A model generated the notes under the pieces. The model saw nothing but the letters and a program-made list of their open reading frames with translations. It had not been told where the DNA came from and searched no databases. The translations under genes were made by a program, and so were the position numbers. Of a DNA stretch of 64,000 nucleotides, positions 18,358-27,181 are shown in pieces (positions within the stretch are counted from its first letter, which is position 1; every line of letters begins with the position of its first letter). The DNA comes from Microbacterium sp. NC79 (GTDB taxonomy: Bacteria > Actinomycetota > Actinomycetes > Actinomycetales > Microbacteriaceae). The stretch is from positions 744,001-808,000 of the forward strand of contig NZ_JAHQYI010000001.1 in the NCBI RefSeq assembly GCF_019061125.1, given 5' to 3'.

Positions 18358-20133
18358 ATGAAGGCGATCTTTGAAAATTTTCGTCGAATCCTGCCGCATC
18401 TACCCGCGAGCGCAAAATCATACATTTTCCGCTTCATGGTTCTGTCCGCGTCCCTAGCACTGCTCGACGTTGCTGCGCTGATGCTGTTGGCGGCTTCGCT
18501 GAATGCAATGATTCAGGGAGCTGCTGTTCCGCTGCCGATCATTGGACCGGTCCCGCCTGACGGGTACGTCTGGATCATTCTGGCCGTTTCGCTACTGATC
18601 ATTGTCAAGTCCGCACTGTCGGTGGTCTTGCAGTGGACGTCGACGCGGCGGATGGCAACGTACGAGCTCGAGATCGGTGATCGTCTTTTCGATGCGTATA
18701 TTAAGGCCCCCTGGGCGGCACGCCTGACGCGCAACACATCGGAGCTCGTGCGGATGGCTGACGTTGGCATTGCCAACGTGACGGGAGGGTTCCTCCTGCC
18801 CTTTATGAGCCTGTCCACGCTTGTGGTCACGTCAGTGGCCATCATTGTTTTGCTTTTCGTTGCCCAGTGGAGCACAGCTCTGGTGACGCTCATTTACTTG
18901 GGCATTATCGGATTCGTGCTCTATTGGGGGCTGGCCGCTCGAACAATTCGCGCGGGGCAGGTTAACCGCGACTACTCGTTTAAAGTGGCGTCGCTGCTGA
19001 CCGACATGGTCGGTGCATTGAAAGAAATCACGCTTCGCAACAAGTCGGCTGAAGTTGCGGCTGTTGTACACAGCAACCGTATTTTCACTGCGAAGGCGCG
19101 CGCCAACCTCAATTTCCTGGCGTCGATGCCCCGTTTCATCCTTGATTCGGCGTTGGTCGGTGGCTTCCTTCTCGTTGGCGGATTCGCGCTGTTTACGTCA
19201 GGTCCGGAGTCGGCAATCGCCGCTGTTGCCCTCTTCGGCGTGGCTGGCATGCGATTGGTGCCAGCGCTCACCGGATTCCAAGCGCTTGTCAATCAGCTGA
19301 CATCGAACATTCCGCACGTGAGCGCCGTTATCGATGACATCAACTCCGCCCAGGAGTATGTAGAAAATGCCGAGAAAATCGGTCACGACCCGATTGTGGG
19401 TAATCCTCGCGAACTGGTGCTGAGCGACGTTTCCTACACCTACCCCAACTCATCTGAAGCCGCTTTGCGTTCCGTTTCGGCAACGCTCCCCATGGGATCG
19501 CGCATCGGCGTGGCCGGTACGTCGGGCGCTGGAAAGTCCACGCTGATCGATATTCTGCTCGGGCTCTTGAGCCCGAGTTCAGGGCGCATCGCTTTTGGCG
19601 AGCATCAGCTTGAGGACGTCTTGTCTGAGTGGCGTAGTCGGGTGGGGTACGTGCCACAAGACGTGTCGTTATTCGATGGCACCGTTGCGCAGAACGTTGC
19701 GCTGACCTGGGGTGATGACATTGATCTTGACCGGGTACGAGACTCGTTGCGCCGCGCGCAGCTGCTCGACGTTCTCGAGAAGCGCTTAGGCGGACTCGAC
19801 GCGCGCGTTGGGGACCGCGGTATGAACCTGTCGGGTGGACAACGTCAGCGCTTGGGACTCGCACGCGCGCTTTACTCCAACCCGGTGATTCTTGTCCTCG
19901 ATGAAGCAACGAGTGCACTGGACACAAAGACCGAGGCCCGGGTCATGGATGCGATCCGTGAGCTCGATGACGTCACGGTCGTGTGCGTTGCACACCGTCT
20001 GTCTACGATTCGCGATAGCGATGAGATCTGGTTCATGCGCGATGGGCAGATTCAGTCCCGCGGAACCTTTGATGACGTGGTCGCAACTGAGCCCGAATTT
20101 GCTCAGCAGGCGGCACTCGCTGGTCTGGTATGA
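18358..20133 (+). CDS. ABC half-transporter, PglK/MsbA-like oligosaccharide flippase
   Basis: A 591-residue fusion of a six-helix type IV membrane domain (about residues 20-330) and an ATPase domain. The motifs are GTSGAGKST at about 387-395, a Q-loop near YVPQDVSLFDG, LSGGQRQRLGLARAL, VLDEATSALD and the H-loop in CVAHRLST. It lies inside the glycosyltransferase run, so flipping of a lipid-linked oligosaccharide is the likely job. A lipid or peptide exporter is possible. A ribosome binding site GAGGGA precedes ATG 18358, and the end overlaps the next gene by 4 nt. Confidence 0.88.
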   Translation: MKAIFENFRRILPHLPASAKSYIFRFMVLSASLALLDVAALMLLAASLNAMIQGAAVPLPIIGPVPPDGYVWIILAVSLLIIVKSALSVVLQWTSTRRMATYELEIGDRLFDAYIKAPWAARLTRNTSELVRMADVGIANVTGGFLLPFMSLSTLVVTSVAIIVLLFVAQWSTALVTLIYLGIIGFVLYWGLAARTIRAGQVNRDYSFKVASLLTDMVGALKEITLRNKSAEVAAVVHSNRIFTAKARANLNFLASMPRFILDSALVGGFLLVGGFALFTSGPESAIAAVALFGVAGMRLVPALTGFQALVNQLTSNIPHVSAVIDDINSAQEYVENAEKIGHDPIVGNPRELVLSDVSYTYPNSSEAALRSVSATLPMGSRIGVAGTSGAGKSTLIDILLGLLSPSSGRIAFGEHQLEDVLSEWRSRVGYVPQDVSLFDGTVAQNVALTWGDDIDLDRVRDSLRRAQLLDVLEKRLGGLDARVGDRGMNLSGGQRQRLGLARALYSNPVILVLDEATSALDTKTEARVMDAIRELDDVTVVCVAHRLSTIRDSDEIWFMRDGQIQSRGTFDDVVATEPEFAQQAALAGLV

Positions 20134-21221
20134 ACGCTCGCGTGCAGATCGTCATCGCCGTCCACAACGTCGAACGTCCGATCGAGCGAGCGGTTGCCTC
20201 CGCATTGGCTGCATCCTCGACAGGCGAATCGAACGTGATCGTGGTCGCCCACGGTCTTGATCCCGTACTGGTCGAAAAGAAGCTCTCGGCGTTCGACCCC
20301 AGTCGGGTCACCGTGCTGCCTTTCACGGACGGCATCCGATCGCCTTCGGGCCCTTTCAACTACGGGCTGTCGCACGCATCTGCCGAATTTGTCGGCTTGC
20401 TCGGATCTGACGACGAACTCGAACCGGGTTCCATTGACGCCGCACTTGCGCGTGCAGACCGTGATGGTGCCGACATGGTGATCTTCGCGATTGCGCATGC
20501 AGGCGGGGAAGCGATTGCGACACCGTTGGCGCGCCCATGGCGTAAGAGCCACCTGCATCCGGTCAAAGACAGGCTGTTCTCTCGCTCGGCCCCGCTCGGC
20601 ATCATCCGTCGGCACTACGTCACGACGTTGGCGCCGGTCTTTGATCCACAGTTCGTGACGGGGGAGGACCTCTCCTTCTCCGCCAGGCTCTTCGCGACGG
20701 CATCGATTTCATACGCGCGCAATGCGCCTGGTTACCTCATCCACGATGACGCGAACGACCGCGTGACGGCCGCAGCTGTGCTCGACCTTTCGGTTGCGTT
20801 TGCAGCGGTGAGGGCGTTGGCGGATGAACCATGGTTTCTCGCGACGAGCGAGAGAAACCGGCGGGCTCTTGCCGCGAAGATCATGCGAGTGCAGGTGCTC
20901 GGAGCGGTAACGAAGCGTCTCGAAGACAATCGCGCGCTCACGCCCGACGAACTGACCGCGCTTCGTGAAACGACATCGACGTGGCGTGAAGTTTCGCCCG
21001 CTGCGCTCGACGACTTTCCCCGTCGCGACCGCGCTGTGATTGCGGTGCTGGAAAGCTGCGACGAGACAGCGCTGCGGGAGGCGACGGCTAGAATGAAAAA
21101 TTCACCACTGATCGACCGACTCGTGCCTCTCAAGCCCTGGCGACTTTTCGCACGGGAGAGCGTGCTGCGCCGATACGTCATCTACTTTGCGCATCAAATG
21201 ACACCTCGGAGGGCGTCGTGA
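20130..21221 (+). CDS. GT2-family glycosyltransferase, paralogue A
   Basis: The 363-residue protein has a GT-A fold start, VQIVIAVHNVERPIERAVASA, a PSGPFNYGLSHASAEFVG helix and the metal site in LLGSDDELEPGS. A helical C-terminal region follows. It is clearly paralogous to 23527-24597; shared landmarks include PSGPFN, GSDD.LEPG, VKDRL, APLG and YLIHDDA/YLVHDDA. Donor and acceptor are unknown. Overlaps of 4 nt couple it to the flippase and to the next transferase. Confidence 0.85.
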   Translation: MNARVQIVIAVHNVERPIERAVASALAASSTGESNVIVVAHGLDPVLVEKKLSAFDPSRVTVLPFTDGIRSPSGPFNYGLSHASAEFVGLLGSDDELEPGSIDAALARADRDGADMVIFAIAHAGGEAIATPLARPWRKSHLHPVKDRLFSRSAPLGIIRRHYVTTLAPVFDPQFVTGEDLSFSARLFATASISYARNAPGYLIHDDANDRVTAAAVLDLSVAFAAVRALADEPWFLATSERNRRALAAKIMRVQVLGAVTKRLEDNRALTPDELTALRETTSTWREVSPAALDDFPRRDRAVIAVLESCDETALREATARMKNSPLIDRLVPLKPWRLFARESVLRRYVIYFAHQMTPRRAS

Positions 21222-22345
21222 AAAGACTCTTGATTCTGTCGTTCTCACCCATCGCCTCTGATGCTCGAGTGCTCAAACAAGTCAAGGCATTCTCGGCGCA
21301 ATACGACGTTGTGACGTGCGGGTACGGACCCGCTCCTGCGGGAGTGACCGAGCACTTTGCGTTGCCTGACGACGCGCCCGTGTGGCGGTACTCGCGCCCG
21401 GCGCTTATTCTTCGGCAATACGCATACGCGTACCGCAACAACAAAGCCGTTGCCGCTGCACGCACCGCGCTGATCGGACAACAGTTTGACGCCGTCTTGG
21501 CGGATGACGTCGATGCTGTTCCGTTGGCACTTGAACTCAAACCACGCCTCGGTGTGCACGCTGACCTTCACGAGTATTCGCCACGTATGCACGAAGAAGA
21601 CTGGAAGTTCCGGTGGTTTGTCCGCCCCTTCATCGAGTGGAACTTGCGCACATTTGTGCGCCGGGCAACATCGTGGACAACGGTGGGGCAGGGGATCGCG
21701 GACGAGTATCAGCGCCGCTTTGGCTTTCGGCCGAATGTCGTCACGAACGCTGCGCCCTATGTAGACGCTGCCGCACAGCCGGTGGGCGACGTTATCAAGC
21801 TCGTGCACTCTGGTGCGGCGCTACGGGCACGCAACATCGACGCCATCGTGAACGCAGTGACAGCCACGAATGCGCCGGTCACCCTTGACATGTATCTCAC
21901 GCCAAATGACCCCGGCTACCTCGAAGAGCTTCGGCAGTTGGCACAAGCATCGAGCGGCAAGATCACTCTGCATGACCCGGTGCCATATGCGGAGCTGTCG
22001 CAAACCCTGAACCGCTACGACGTTGGTGTGCACCTGTTGCCAGCCGTGAACTTCAATAACCTGTGGGCTCTACCCAACAAACTGTTTGACTACGTCCAGG
22101 CGCGTCTCGGCGTCATCATCGGCCCATCGCCGGAAATGAAACGCGTCGTGAACGAACACGGACTCGGCATCGTCGCTGATGGATTCACGAGTGTTGACCT
22201 GCAAAAGGTGCTCGAAAATGACATCACTCCTGCCCGTGTGCTTGAGTTCAAGAACGCATCCGATGCGAGCGCCCGCGAGCTATCGAGCGACACACAGGTG
22301 GCCATTTGGGTCAAGGCAATTGATGACCTGATGGCACGGGGCTGA
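21218..22345 (+). CDS. GT4-like glycosyltransferase
   Basis: A 375-residue GT-B protein. It begins RLLILSFSPIASDARVLKQVKAF, typical of the N-terminal domain, has DLHEYSPRMHEEDWKFRW, and a donor-binding half with IKLVHSGAALRARNIDAI and NNLWALPNKLFDYVQARLGV. No membrane segments are seen. It probably adds one residue to the repeat unit made by the locus. It starts with GTG in a 4-nt overlap and is followed after 3 nt by another transferase. Confidence 0.82.
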   Translation: MKRLLILSFSPIASDARVLKQVKAFSAQYDVVTCGYGPAPAGVTEHFALPDDAPVWRYSRPALILRQYAYAYRNNKAVAAARTALIGQQFDAVLADDVDAVPLALELKPRLGVHADLHEYSPRMHEEDWKFRWFVRPFIEWNLRTFVRRATSWTTVGQGIADEYQRRFGFRPNVVTNAAPYVDAAAQPVGDVIKLVHSGAALRARNIDAIVNAVTATNAPVTLDMYLTPNDPGYLEELRQLAQASSGKITLHDPVPYAELSQTLNRYDVGVHLLPAVNFNNLWALPNKLFDYVQARLGVIIGPSPEMKRVVNEHGLGIVADGFTSVDLQKVLENDITPARVLEFKNASDASARELSSDTQVAIWVKAIDDLMARG

Positions 22346-22348
22346 CCT

Positions 22349-23530
22349 ATGGCACTCCCCGGGGGCGCCAAGGCGCTGGCTCTTCGTGCGGCCCGCGTTA
22401 TTCCTGACCCCATCTTAAAAAGGATCCTTCCTCGGCGGCTGGAGTTTGTGGTTCCGCCCCCCGTTTCGTTTGAAGAGAAGCCGGTGCGGCTCTTCATCGG
22501 ACCGGTCAACTTCGCGCGCCAAGGGTATGCGTGGGCGCGCGCAGCTGAGACCCTGCCCGGTGTTGATGCCGTCGCGATGGCGTACCAGGCCGGAACCGGG
22601 TACGGGTTTGACATCGATCAGCGGGTACCCGCATCTGTCTATCTCCTCTCGCGCGGGTGGGCCAAGAAGCAACGCTCCGCGATTCTTTCGTCGGCGACGC
22701 ACGTGATTATTGAGGCAGGACGCCACATCTTTGGTGACGTTTACGGAACCACGGTGGCTGAAGAAATTGCTGCGTTGCGTCGTGCCGGAATTCGGGTCGC
22801 TTTGCTGAGCCATGGCAGTGATGCGCGACGCCCCCAAGCGCATATTGATCGTGTGCCCGACTCACCGTACGCCGACTCAGAGTGGAGCGTTGTCGGACAA
22901 CTTGAGAAAGAATCGGCGGCGCATCACGCGCTCATGGCCAGTTCTGGAGCCGATGTCTTCGTGTCGACGCCCGGGATGCTTGACGATGTGCCGACCGCGA
23001 CCTGGTTGCCAGTGGTGATTGATGTTGAGCAGTGGCAATCATCGATCGCACCGCTCGCTGATGACGTTCCGCTTGTCGTTCACGCACCGAGTAGCCCGAT
23101 CGTTAAGGGCACGCGAGCGATTGAGCCTATGTTGCGACGACTCGTCGACGAAGGACTCATCCGTTACGAGCGATTGACGGGCGTACCTGCCAAGGATGTC
23201 CCCGCCTTTTTTGCGCGTGCCGACATCGTGCTTGATCAGTTTCGCCTCGGTGACTACGGCGTGGCCGCGTGCGAAGCACTGGCATCCGGGCGACTCGTCA
23301 TCGGAAACGTGACCGATGACAACCGAGCACGCGTGCAGGCGTTAGCGGGTACTGAACTGCCGATCATGCAGGCCACGATCGCTTCACTTGAAACCGTTCT
23401 TCGTGGTGTTCTTGCTGACCGTGAGGGAGCTGCTGCTCTGGCATCGCGCGGCCCAGCATTCGTGCGAAATGTGCACGATGGCACGAGGTCAGCGTCTGCG
23501 CTCGCCGATTTCTTGGGCGTTGCACGATGA
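22349..23530 (+). CDS. GT-B-like glycosyltransferase, divergent
   Basis: This 393-residue protein lacks a close family signature but has a GT-B layout. The N-terminal domain contains RLFIGPVNFARQGYAWARAAE; the C-terminal donor half contains LVVHAPSSPIVKGTRAIEPML and ADIVLDQFRLGDYGVAACEALASGRLV, resembling the E-rich nucleotide-sugar site of GT4 enzymes. It sits between two transferases with a 4-nt overlap at its end. The specific reaction is unknown. Confidence 0.75.
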   Translation: MALPGGAKALALRAARVIPDPILKRILPRRLEFVVPPPVSFEEKPVRLFIGPVNFARQGYAWARAAETLPGVDAVAMAYQAGTGYGFDIDQRVPASVYLLSRGWAKKQRSAILSSATHVIIEAGRHIFGDVYGTTVAEEIAALRRAGIRVALLSHGSDARRPQAHIDRVPDSPYADSEWSVVGQLEKESAAHHALMASSGADVFVSTPGMLDDVPTATWLPVVIDVEQWQSSIAPLADDVPLVVHAPSSPIVKGTRAIEPMLRRLVDEGLIRYERLTGVPAKDVPAFFARADIVLDQFRLGDYGVAACEALASGRLVIGNVTDDNRARVQALAGTELPIMQATIASLETVLRGVLADREGAAALASRGPAFVRNVHDGTRSASALADFLGVAR

Positions 23531-24597
23531 TCGACGTCGATGTCATTATTGCCGCGCATGATCCATCTCGCGCTGTTGATCGCGCGGTGTCTTCGGTACT
23601 TGACCACACGCGGGCGAACGTGCGCGTGACAGTGGTCTGTCACAACATTGCGCGCAGCGCGTTTGCGGGCCTGCTCAGTCCGTGGCTCACGGACGAACGT
23701 CTCCGATTTCTTGACGTTTCCGATGGTCGCAAGGATCCAAGCGGTCCGTTCAACGCCGGACTCGACGCCGCAGACGCCGAGTTCGTCAGCATCATGGGTT
23801 CGGATGATTCGCTCGAGCCGGGAGCAATCGATTCTTGGCTTGCCGTTGCTCGCAGGACCACGAGCGACGCGGTCTTGGCGCGAATCCGTCATGCACACGG
23901 CGGATTCATTTTGACGCCACCGACACGGCCCTACCGTCAGCGCAATCTCTCTGGCGTCAAAGATCGCTTGGCCTATCGCACGGCCCCGCTTGGGCTCTTG
24001 CGGAGAACAACCGTCGGCGAACTTCGGTTTCCCGCGGTTGCTGACGGGCGCCCGGGCGAAGATTTTCCATTCACCGCGGCACTGTGGTTTGCCGATACCC
24101 GCATATCGTTTGACCGAGGTGGCCCCGCGTATCTCGTTCATGATGACGCTGTCGAGCGCGTAACGACGCGGCCGCGTCCCATGCACCACGACACCGCAAC
24201 ACTGACACTTTTTCTCGCATCTGATGCGGCACGTCGCTTGAACCAGCGCGCGCGCCATGCGTTGGGTGTGAAAGCACTGCGCCAGAACGTGACGTCGTGG
24301 ATTGCCTTGCGTCCCCTTGAACACGACTGGAGCGCACAGGACGCACAGGATGTAGCTTCTGCGATCGAGGCTCTGGTTGAGTTTGCTCCACGTGCCCTCA
24401 ACGAGGTATCTCGACTCGATGCGAAGGTGCTCACACTCTGTCGATCAGGAGACCCGAATGACGTGCGGGCGGCGCGACGCCTCGTTGCCCGTCGCACGAC
24501 GCCGTCACTTGACACCATCCTCCCGGCAAAGCTCAGCCGCGTCTTCGCCCGTGAAGCGCCCGTACGGTATCTGACGGCGACACTGTTGTTGCGCTAG
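23527..24597 (+). CDS. GT2-family glycosyltransferase, paralogue B
   Basis: A 356-residue GT-A enzyme beginning VDVIIAAHDPSRAVDRAVSSV, with PSGPFNAGLDAADAEFVS and the metal site MGSDDSLEPGA. It is the second copy of the 20130-21221 type and keeps the same landmarks throughout, including the long helical tail. The two copies flank two GT-B genes, so the group could have arisen by duplication. The donor sugar is unknown. Confidence 0.85.
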   Translation: MIDVDVIIAAHDPSRAVDRAVSSVLDHTRANVRVTVVCHNIARSAFAGLLSPWLTDERLRFLDVSDGRKDPSGPFNAGLDAADAEFVSIMGSDDSLEPGAIDSWLAVARRTTSDAVLARIRHAHGGFILTPPTRPYRQRNLSGVKDRLAYRTAPLGLLRRTTVGELRFPAVADGRPGEDFPFTAALWFADTRISFDRGGPAYLVHDDAVERVTTRPRPMHHDTATLTLFLASDAARRLNQRARHALGVKALRQNVTSWIALRPLEHDWSAQDAQDVASAIEALVEFAPRALNEVSRLDAKVLTLCRSGDPNDVRAARRLVARRTTPSLDTILPAKLSRVFAREAPVRYLTATLLLR

Positions 24598-24657
24598 CTC
24601 GTCACGGTGCGACAGGATCGTGCGCTGGCGGAAACCGTCGGCTGTGATGCACGCTCC

Positions 24658-24663
24658 TATAGT
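24658..24663 (+). promoter_or_regulatory. Candidate -10 element of a leaderless epimerase transcript
   Basis: TATAGT, a near-consensus -10, ends 6 nt before GTG 24670. The GGAAGG between them is too close to the start to act as a good ribosome binding site. Confidence 0.45.
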
Positions 24664-24669
24664 GGAAGG

Positions 24670-25737
24670 GTGAAGATTCTTTCTGTCGTTGGTGCTCGTC
24701 CGCAGTTCGTGAAGCTCGCACCGATTGACCGCGCAGCGAAAGCCGCCGGGGTGGAACACATCATTGTGCACACCGGGCAACACTACGACCCGCTTCTTTC
24801 GGACGTCTTCTTTACGGAGCTTGGTATTTCAGCTCCGGATGTACATCTGGGGGTTGGCAGCGGTTCGCACGGAAAGCAGACAGGGGCGATGCTCGCGGCT
24901 CTGGACGATGTGCTGCTCGAGCATCAGCCCGACTGGGTACTTGTGTACGGCGACACGAACTCGACGGTTGCCGCGGCGCTGAGCGCAGTAAAGCTACACA
25001 TTCCGGTGGCGCACCTCGAAGCGGGCCTGCGGAGCTTTAACCGCCGCATGCCGGAAGAACACAATCGCGTGATGACCGATCACGCGGCTGATCTGCTCTT
25101 GGCCCCGACGCAGGTCGCGGTTGAGCACTTGCAGAATGAGGGACTGGGCGGGCGCACGGTACTCGTCGGCGATGTGATGACCGATGTGCTTTACGCCGTG
25201 CGTGACCAAATCCAGGGTGCGCCATCGCCACTCGTTTCGGAGCTCCAGCTCACACCAGGTTCGCACTACGTGGCAACGATTCACCGTGCTGAGAGCACCG
25301 ACGATCCCGATCGCCTCGCCGAGATCGCTACGGCTCTCGCAAACCTTGACAAGCCTGTAGTTCTGCTCGCCCACCCCCGCGTGCTCGCAAAGGCTCGAGA
25401 GCACGGGATCGAGTTGCAACAAGGCTCACTCATGGTGCACGAACCGCTGCCTTACCACGACTTGATTGCCTCGGTGATGGCGTCGGCTGGCGTGATTACT
25501 GACTCCGGTGGGCTTCAGAAGGAGGCCTTCCTGTTGCGCGTGCCCACGACGACTGTTCGTACCGAAACGGAGTGGGTAGAAACCGTTGAGCTGGGCTGGA
25601 ACGTGCTGGCATTGAGTGCGGAAGAGATTGCCGCAGCCGCGAGCCGTCCGGCACCCGCCGCAACCGACGCCGCGCCGTACGGTGATGGCAAAGCGGCAGA
25701 ACGTGTCGTCGAGGTCCTGCTCCGCGGGCAACGCTGA
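24670..25737 (+). CDS. wbpI: UDP-N-acetylglucosamine 2-epimerase family, WbpI-like
   Basis: A 355-residue non-hydrolysing 2-epimerase. Signature elements are LSVVGARPQFVKLAP at the start, VHTGQHYDPLLSDVFFTELG, VLVYGDTNSTVAAALSA, HLEAGLRSFNRRMPEEHNR and TDSGGLQKEAFLL. The GARPQF and FNRRMPEEHNR forms match WbpI-type enzymes (UDP-2,3-diacetamido-glucuronate epimerases) better than WecB/MnaA, from recalled family patterns. With WbpA/B/D/E-like genes in the locus, the product may be UDP-ManNAc3NAcA. Plain UDP-ManNAc synthesis is the alternative. Confidence 0.88.
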   Translation: MKILSVVGARPQFVKLAPIDRAAKAAGVEHIIVHTGQHYDPLLSDVFFTELGISAPDVHLGVGSGSHGKQTGAMLAALDDVLLEHQPDWVLVYGDTNSTVAAALSAVKLHIPVAHLEAGLRSFNRRMPEEHNRVMTDHAADLLLAPTQVAVEHLQNEGLGGRTVLVGDVMTDVLYAVRDQIQGAPSPLVSELQLTPGSHYVATIHRAESTDDPDRLAEIATALANLDKPVVLLAHPRVLAKAREHGIELQQGSLMVHEPLPYHDLIASVMASAGVITDSGGLQKEAFLLRVPTTTVRTETEWVETVELGWNVLALSAEEIAAAASRPAPAATDAAPYGDGKAAERVVEVLLRGQR

Positions 25738-25817
25738 GCCCACGACATCGACGGGTTTGGGGTTCGCGCTCGCGGGCAGCAAACGCGGGTGGCGATCTGG
25801 TGATGCTTCACGTCACT

Positions 25818-25823
25818 TAGAAT
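25818..25823 (+). promoter_or_regulatory. Candidate -10 element of a leaderless dehydrogenase transcript
   Basis: TAGAAT ends 7 nt before ATG 25831, in a 93-nt gap after the epimerase gene. No Shine-Dalgarno is present. Confidence 0.45.
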
Positions 25824-25830
25824 TGAGATC

Positions 25831-27123
25831 ATGCGTATTGCCGTTGTAGCCCTTGGAAAAATCGGCCTCCCTCTTGCCGTTCAGTTTGCAGCCTCTGGGC
25901 ACGAAGTCATCGGCGTCGACGTAAACCAAAAGGCGGTTGATCTGATCAACGCTGGAGTCGAGCCGTTTCCTGGCGAAGCACACCTGCAGGAGAAGCTGAC
26001 TGAACTCGTTCCGGCTGGCCGCTTGCGTGCGACGACGGATTACGCTGAGGCGATTCCCGGTGCCGACGCTGTTGTGCTGGTGGCACCGGTATTCGTACAC
26101 GACGAGACGTGGGAGCCTGACTTCAAGTACATGGACGCGGCGACGCGTTCGTTGGCTGAGCACCTCACACCGGGAACCCTCGTCTCCTATGAAACGACAT
26201 TGCCAGTCGGTACCACCCGTGACCGCTTCAAACCCATGCTTGAAGAGATCTCTGGTCTCACGGAAGGCGTTGATTTCCACGTCGTCTACTCACCTGAGCG
26301 GGTGCTCACCGGCCGGGTCTTTGCTGACCTGCGGAAGTACCCCAAGCTGATTGGTGCGCTGTCCGACGAGGGCAACCGTCGCGCTCGCGAATTCTACGAA
26401 GCCGTTCTTCAGTTCGACGAGCGTCCCGATCTGCCGCGCCCGAATGGTGTGTGGGACCTCGGAACCACGGAAGCATCTGAGATGGCGAAGCTTGCGGAAA
26501 CGACGTATCGCGACGTCAACATTGGCCTGGCAAACCAGTTCGGCCTGTTTGCGGCAGCCAACGGCATCGATGTCTACAAAGTCATTGAAGCGTGCAACTC
26601 GCAGCCGTACAGCCACATTCACCGCCCGGGTATTGCTGTTGGCGGTCACTGCATCCCCGTCTACCCGCGCCTGTACCTTTCGACCGACCCCGATGCCGAC
26701 ATTGTGCGCACGGCACGACAGCTCAACGCGTCGATGCCCGAGCGTCTGGTATCTCAAGCGGGATCCCTTCTCGGTGATCTGACGGGCATGAAAGCAGTTG
26801 TGCTCGGTGCCGCATATCGTGGCGGCGTGAAGGAGACGGCGTTCTCGGGAGTATTCCCCACGGTTGCCGCGCTCCGTTCTCGTGGTGCCGACGTCTGGGT
26901 TCACGATCCGCTCTACACTGACGATGAGCTTCGCGGTCTCGGATTCGAGCCCTACCACATCGGAGACGACGCTGATCTGGTGATTCTGCAGACCGACCAC
27001 GCGGACTATCGCTCGCTGAGCCCCGTTAATTTCCCGGGAATCCGGTTGCTCGTTGATGGTCGCAACGCGACCGTTGCCGAGGCCTGGGCGGGCGTTCCTC
27101 GCATTGTGGTCGGTGCTGCCTAG
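25831..27123 (+). CDS. wbpA: UDP-sugar 6-dehydrogenase (WbpA/WecC-like)
   Basis: NAD-dependent oxidation of a UDP-HexNAc to the uronic acid. The 430-residue product shows a Rossmann N-terminus (AVVALGKIGLPLAVQFAASG), the ETTLPVGTT loop, the central helix with EMAKLAETTYRDVNIGLANQF, and the catalytic cysteine in GGHCIPVYPR (Cys274). A C-terminal VVLGAAYRGGVKETAFS follows. It may act on UDP-GlcNAc as first step of the diacetamido-uronate pathway, or on UDP-ManNAc; the sequence alone does not decide. Confidence 0.9.
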   Translation: MRIAVVALGKIGLPLAVQFAASGHEVIGVDVNQKAVDLINAGVEPFPGEAHLQEKLTELVPAGRLRATTDYAEAIPGADAVVLVAPVFVHDETWEPDFKYMDAATRSLAEHLTPGTLVSYETTLPVGTTRDRFKPMLEEISGLTEGVDFHVVYSPERVLTGRVFADLRKYPKLIGALSDEGNRRAREFYEAVLQFDERPDLPRPNGVWDLGTTEASEMAKLAETTYRDVNIGLANQFGLFAAANGIDVYKVIEACNSQPYSHIHRPGIAVGGHCIPVYPRLYLSTDPDADIVRTARQLNASMPERLVSQAGSLLGDLTGMKAVVLGAAYRGGVKETAFSGVFPTVAALRSRGADVWVHDPLYTDDELRGLGFEPYHIGDDADLVILQTDHADYRSLSPVNFPGIRLLVDGRNATVAEAWAGVPRIVVGAA

Positions 27124-27181
27124 CAAATCTCACGAGCCGTAGCCGGTACGATCGGTTGCAACGGCGTGCTTTGGGAGATAC

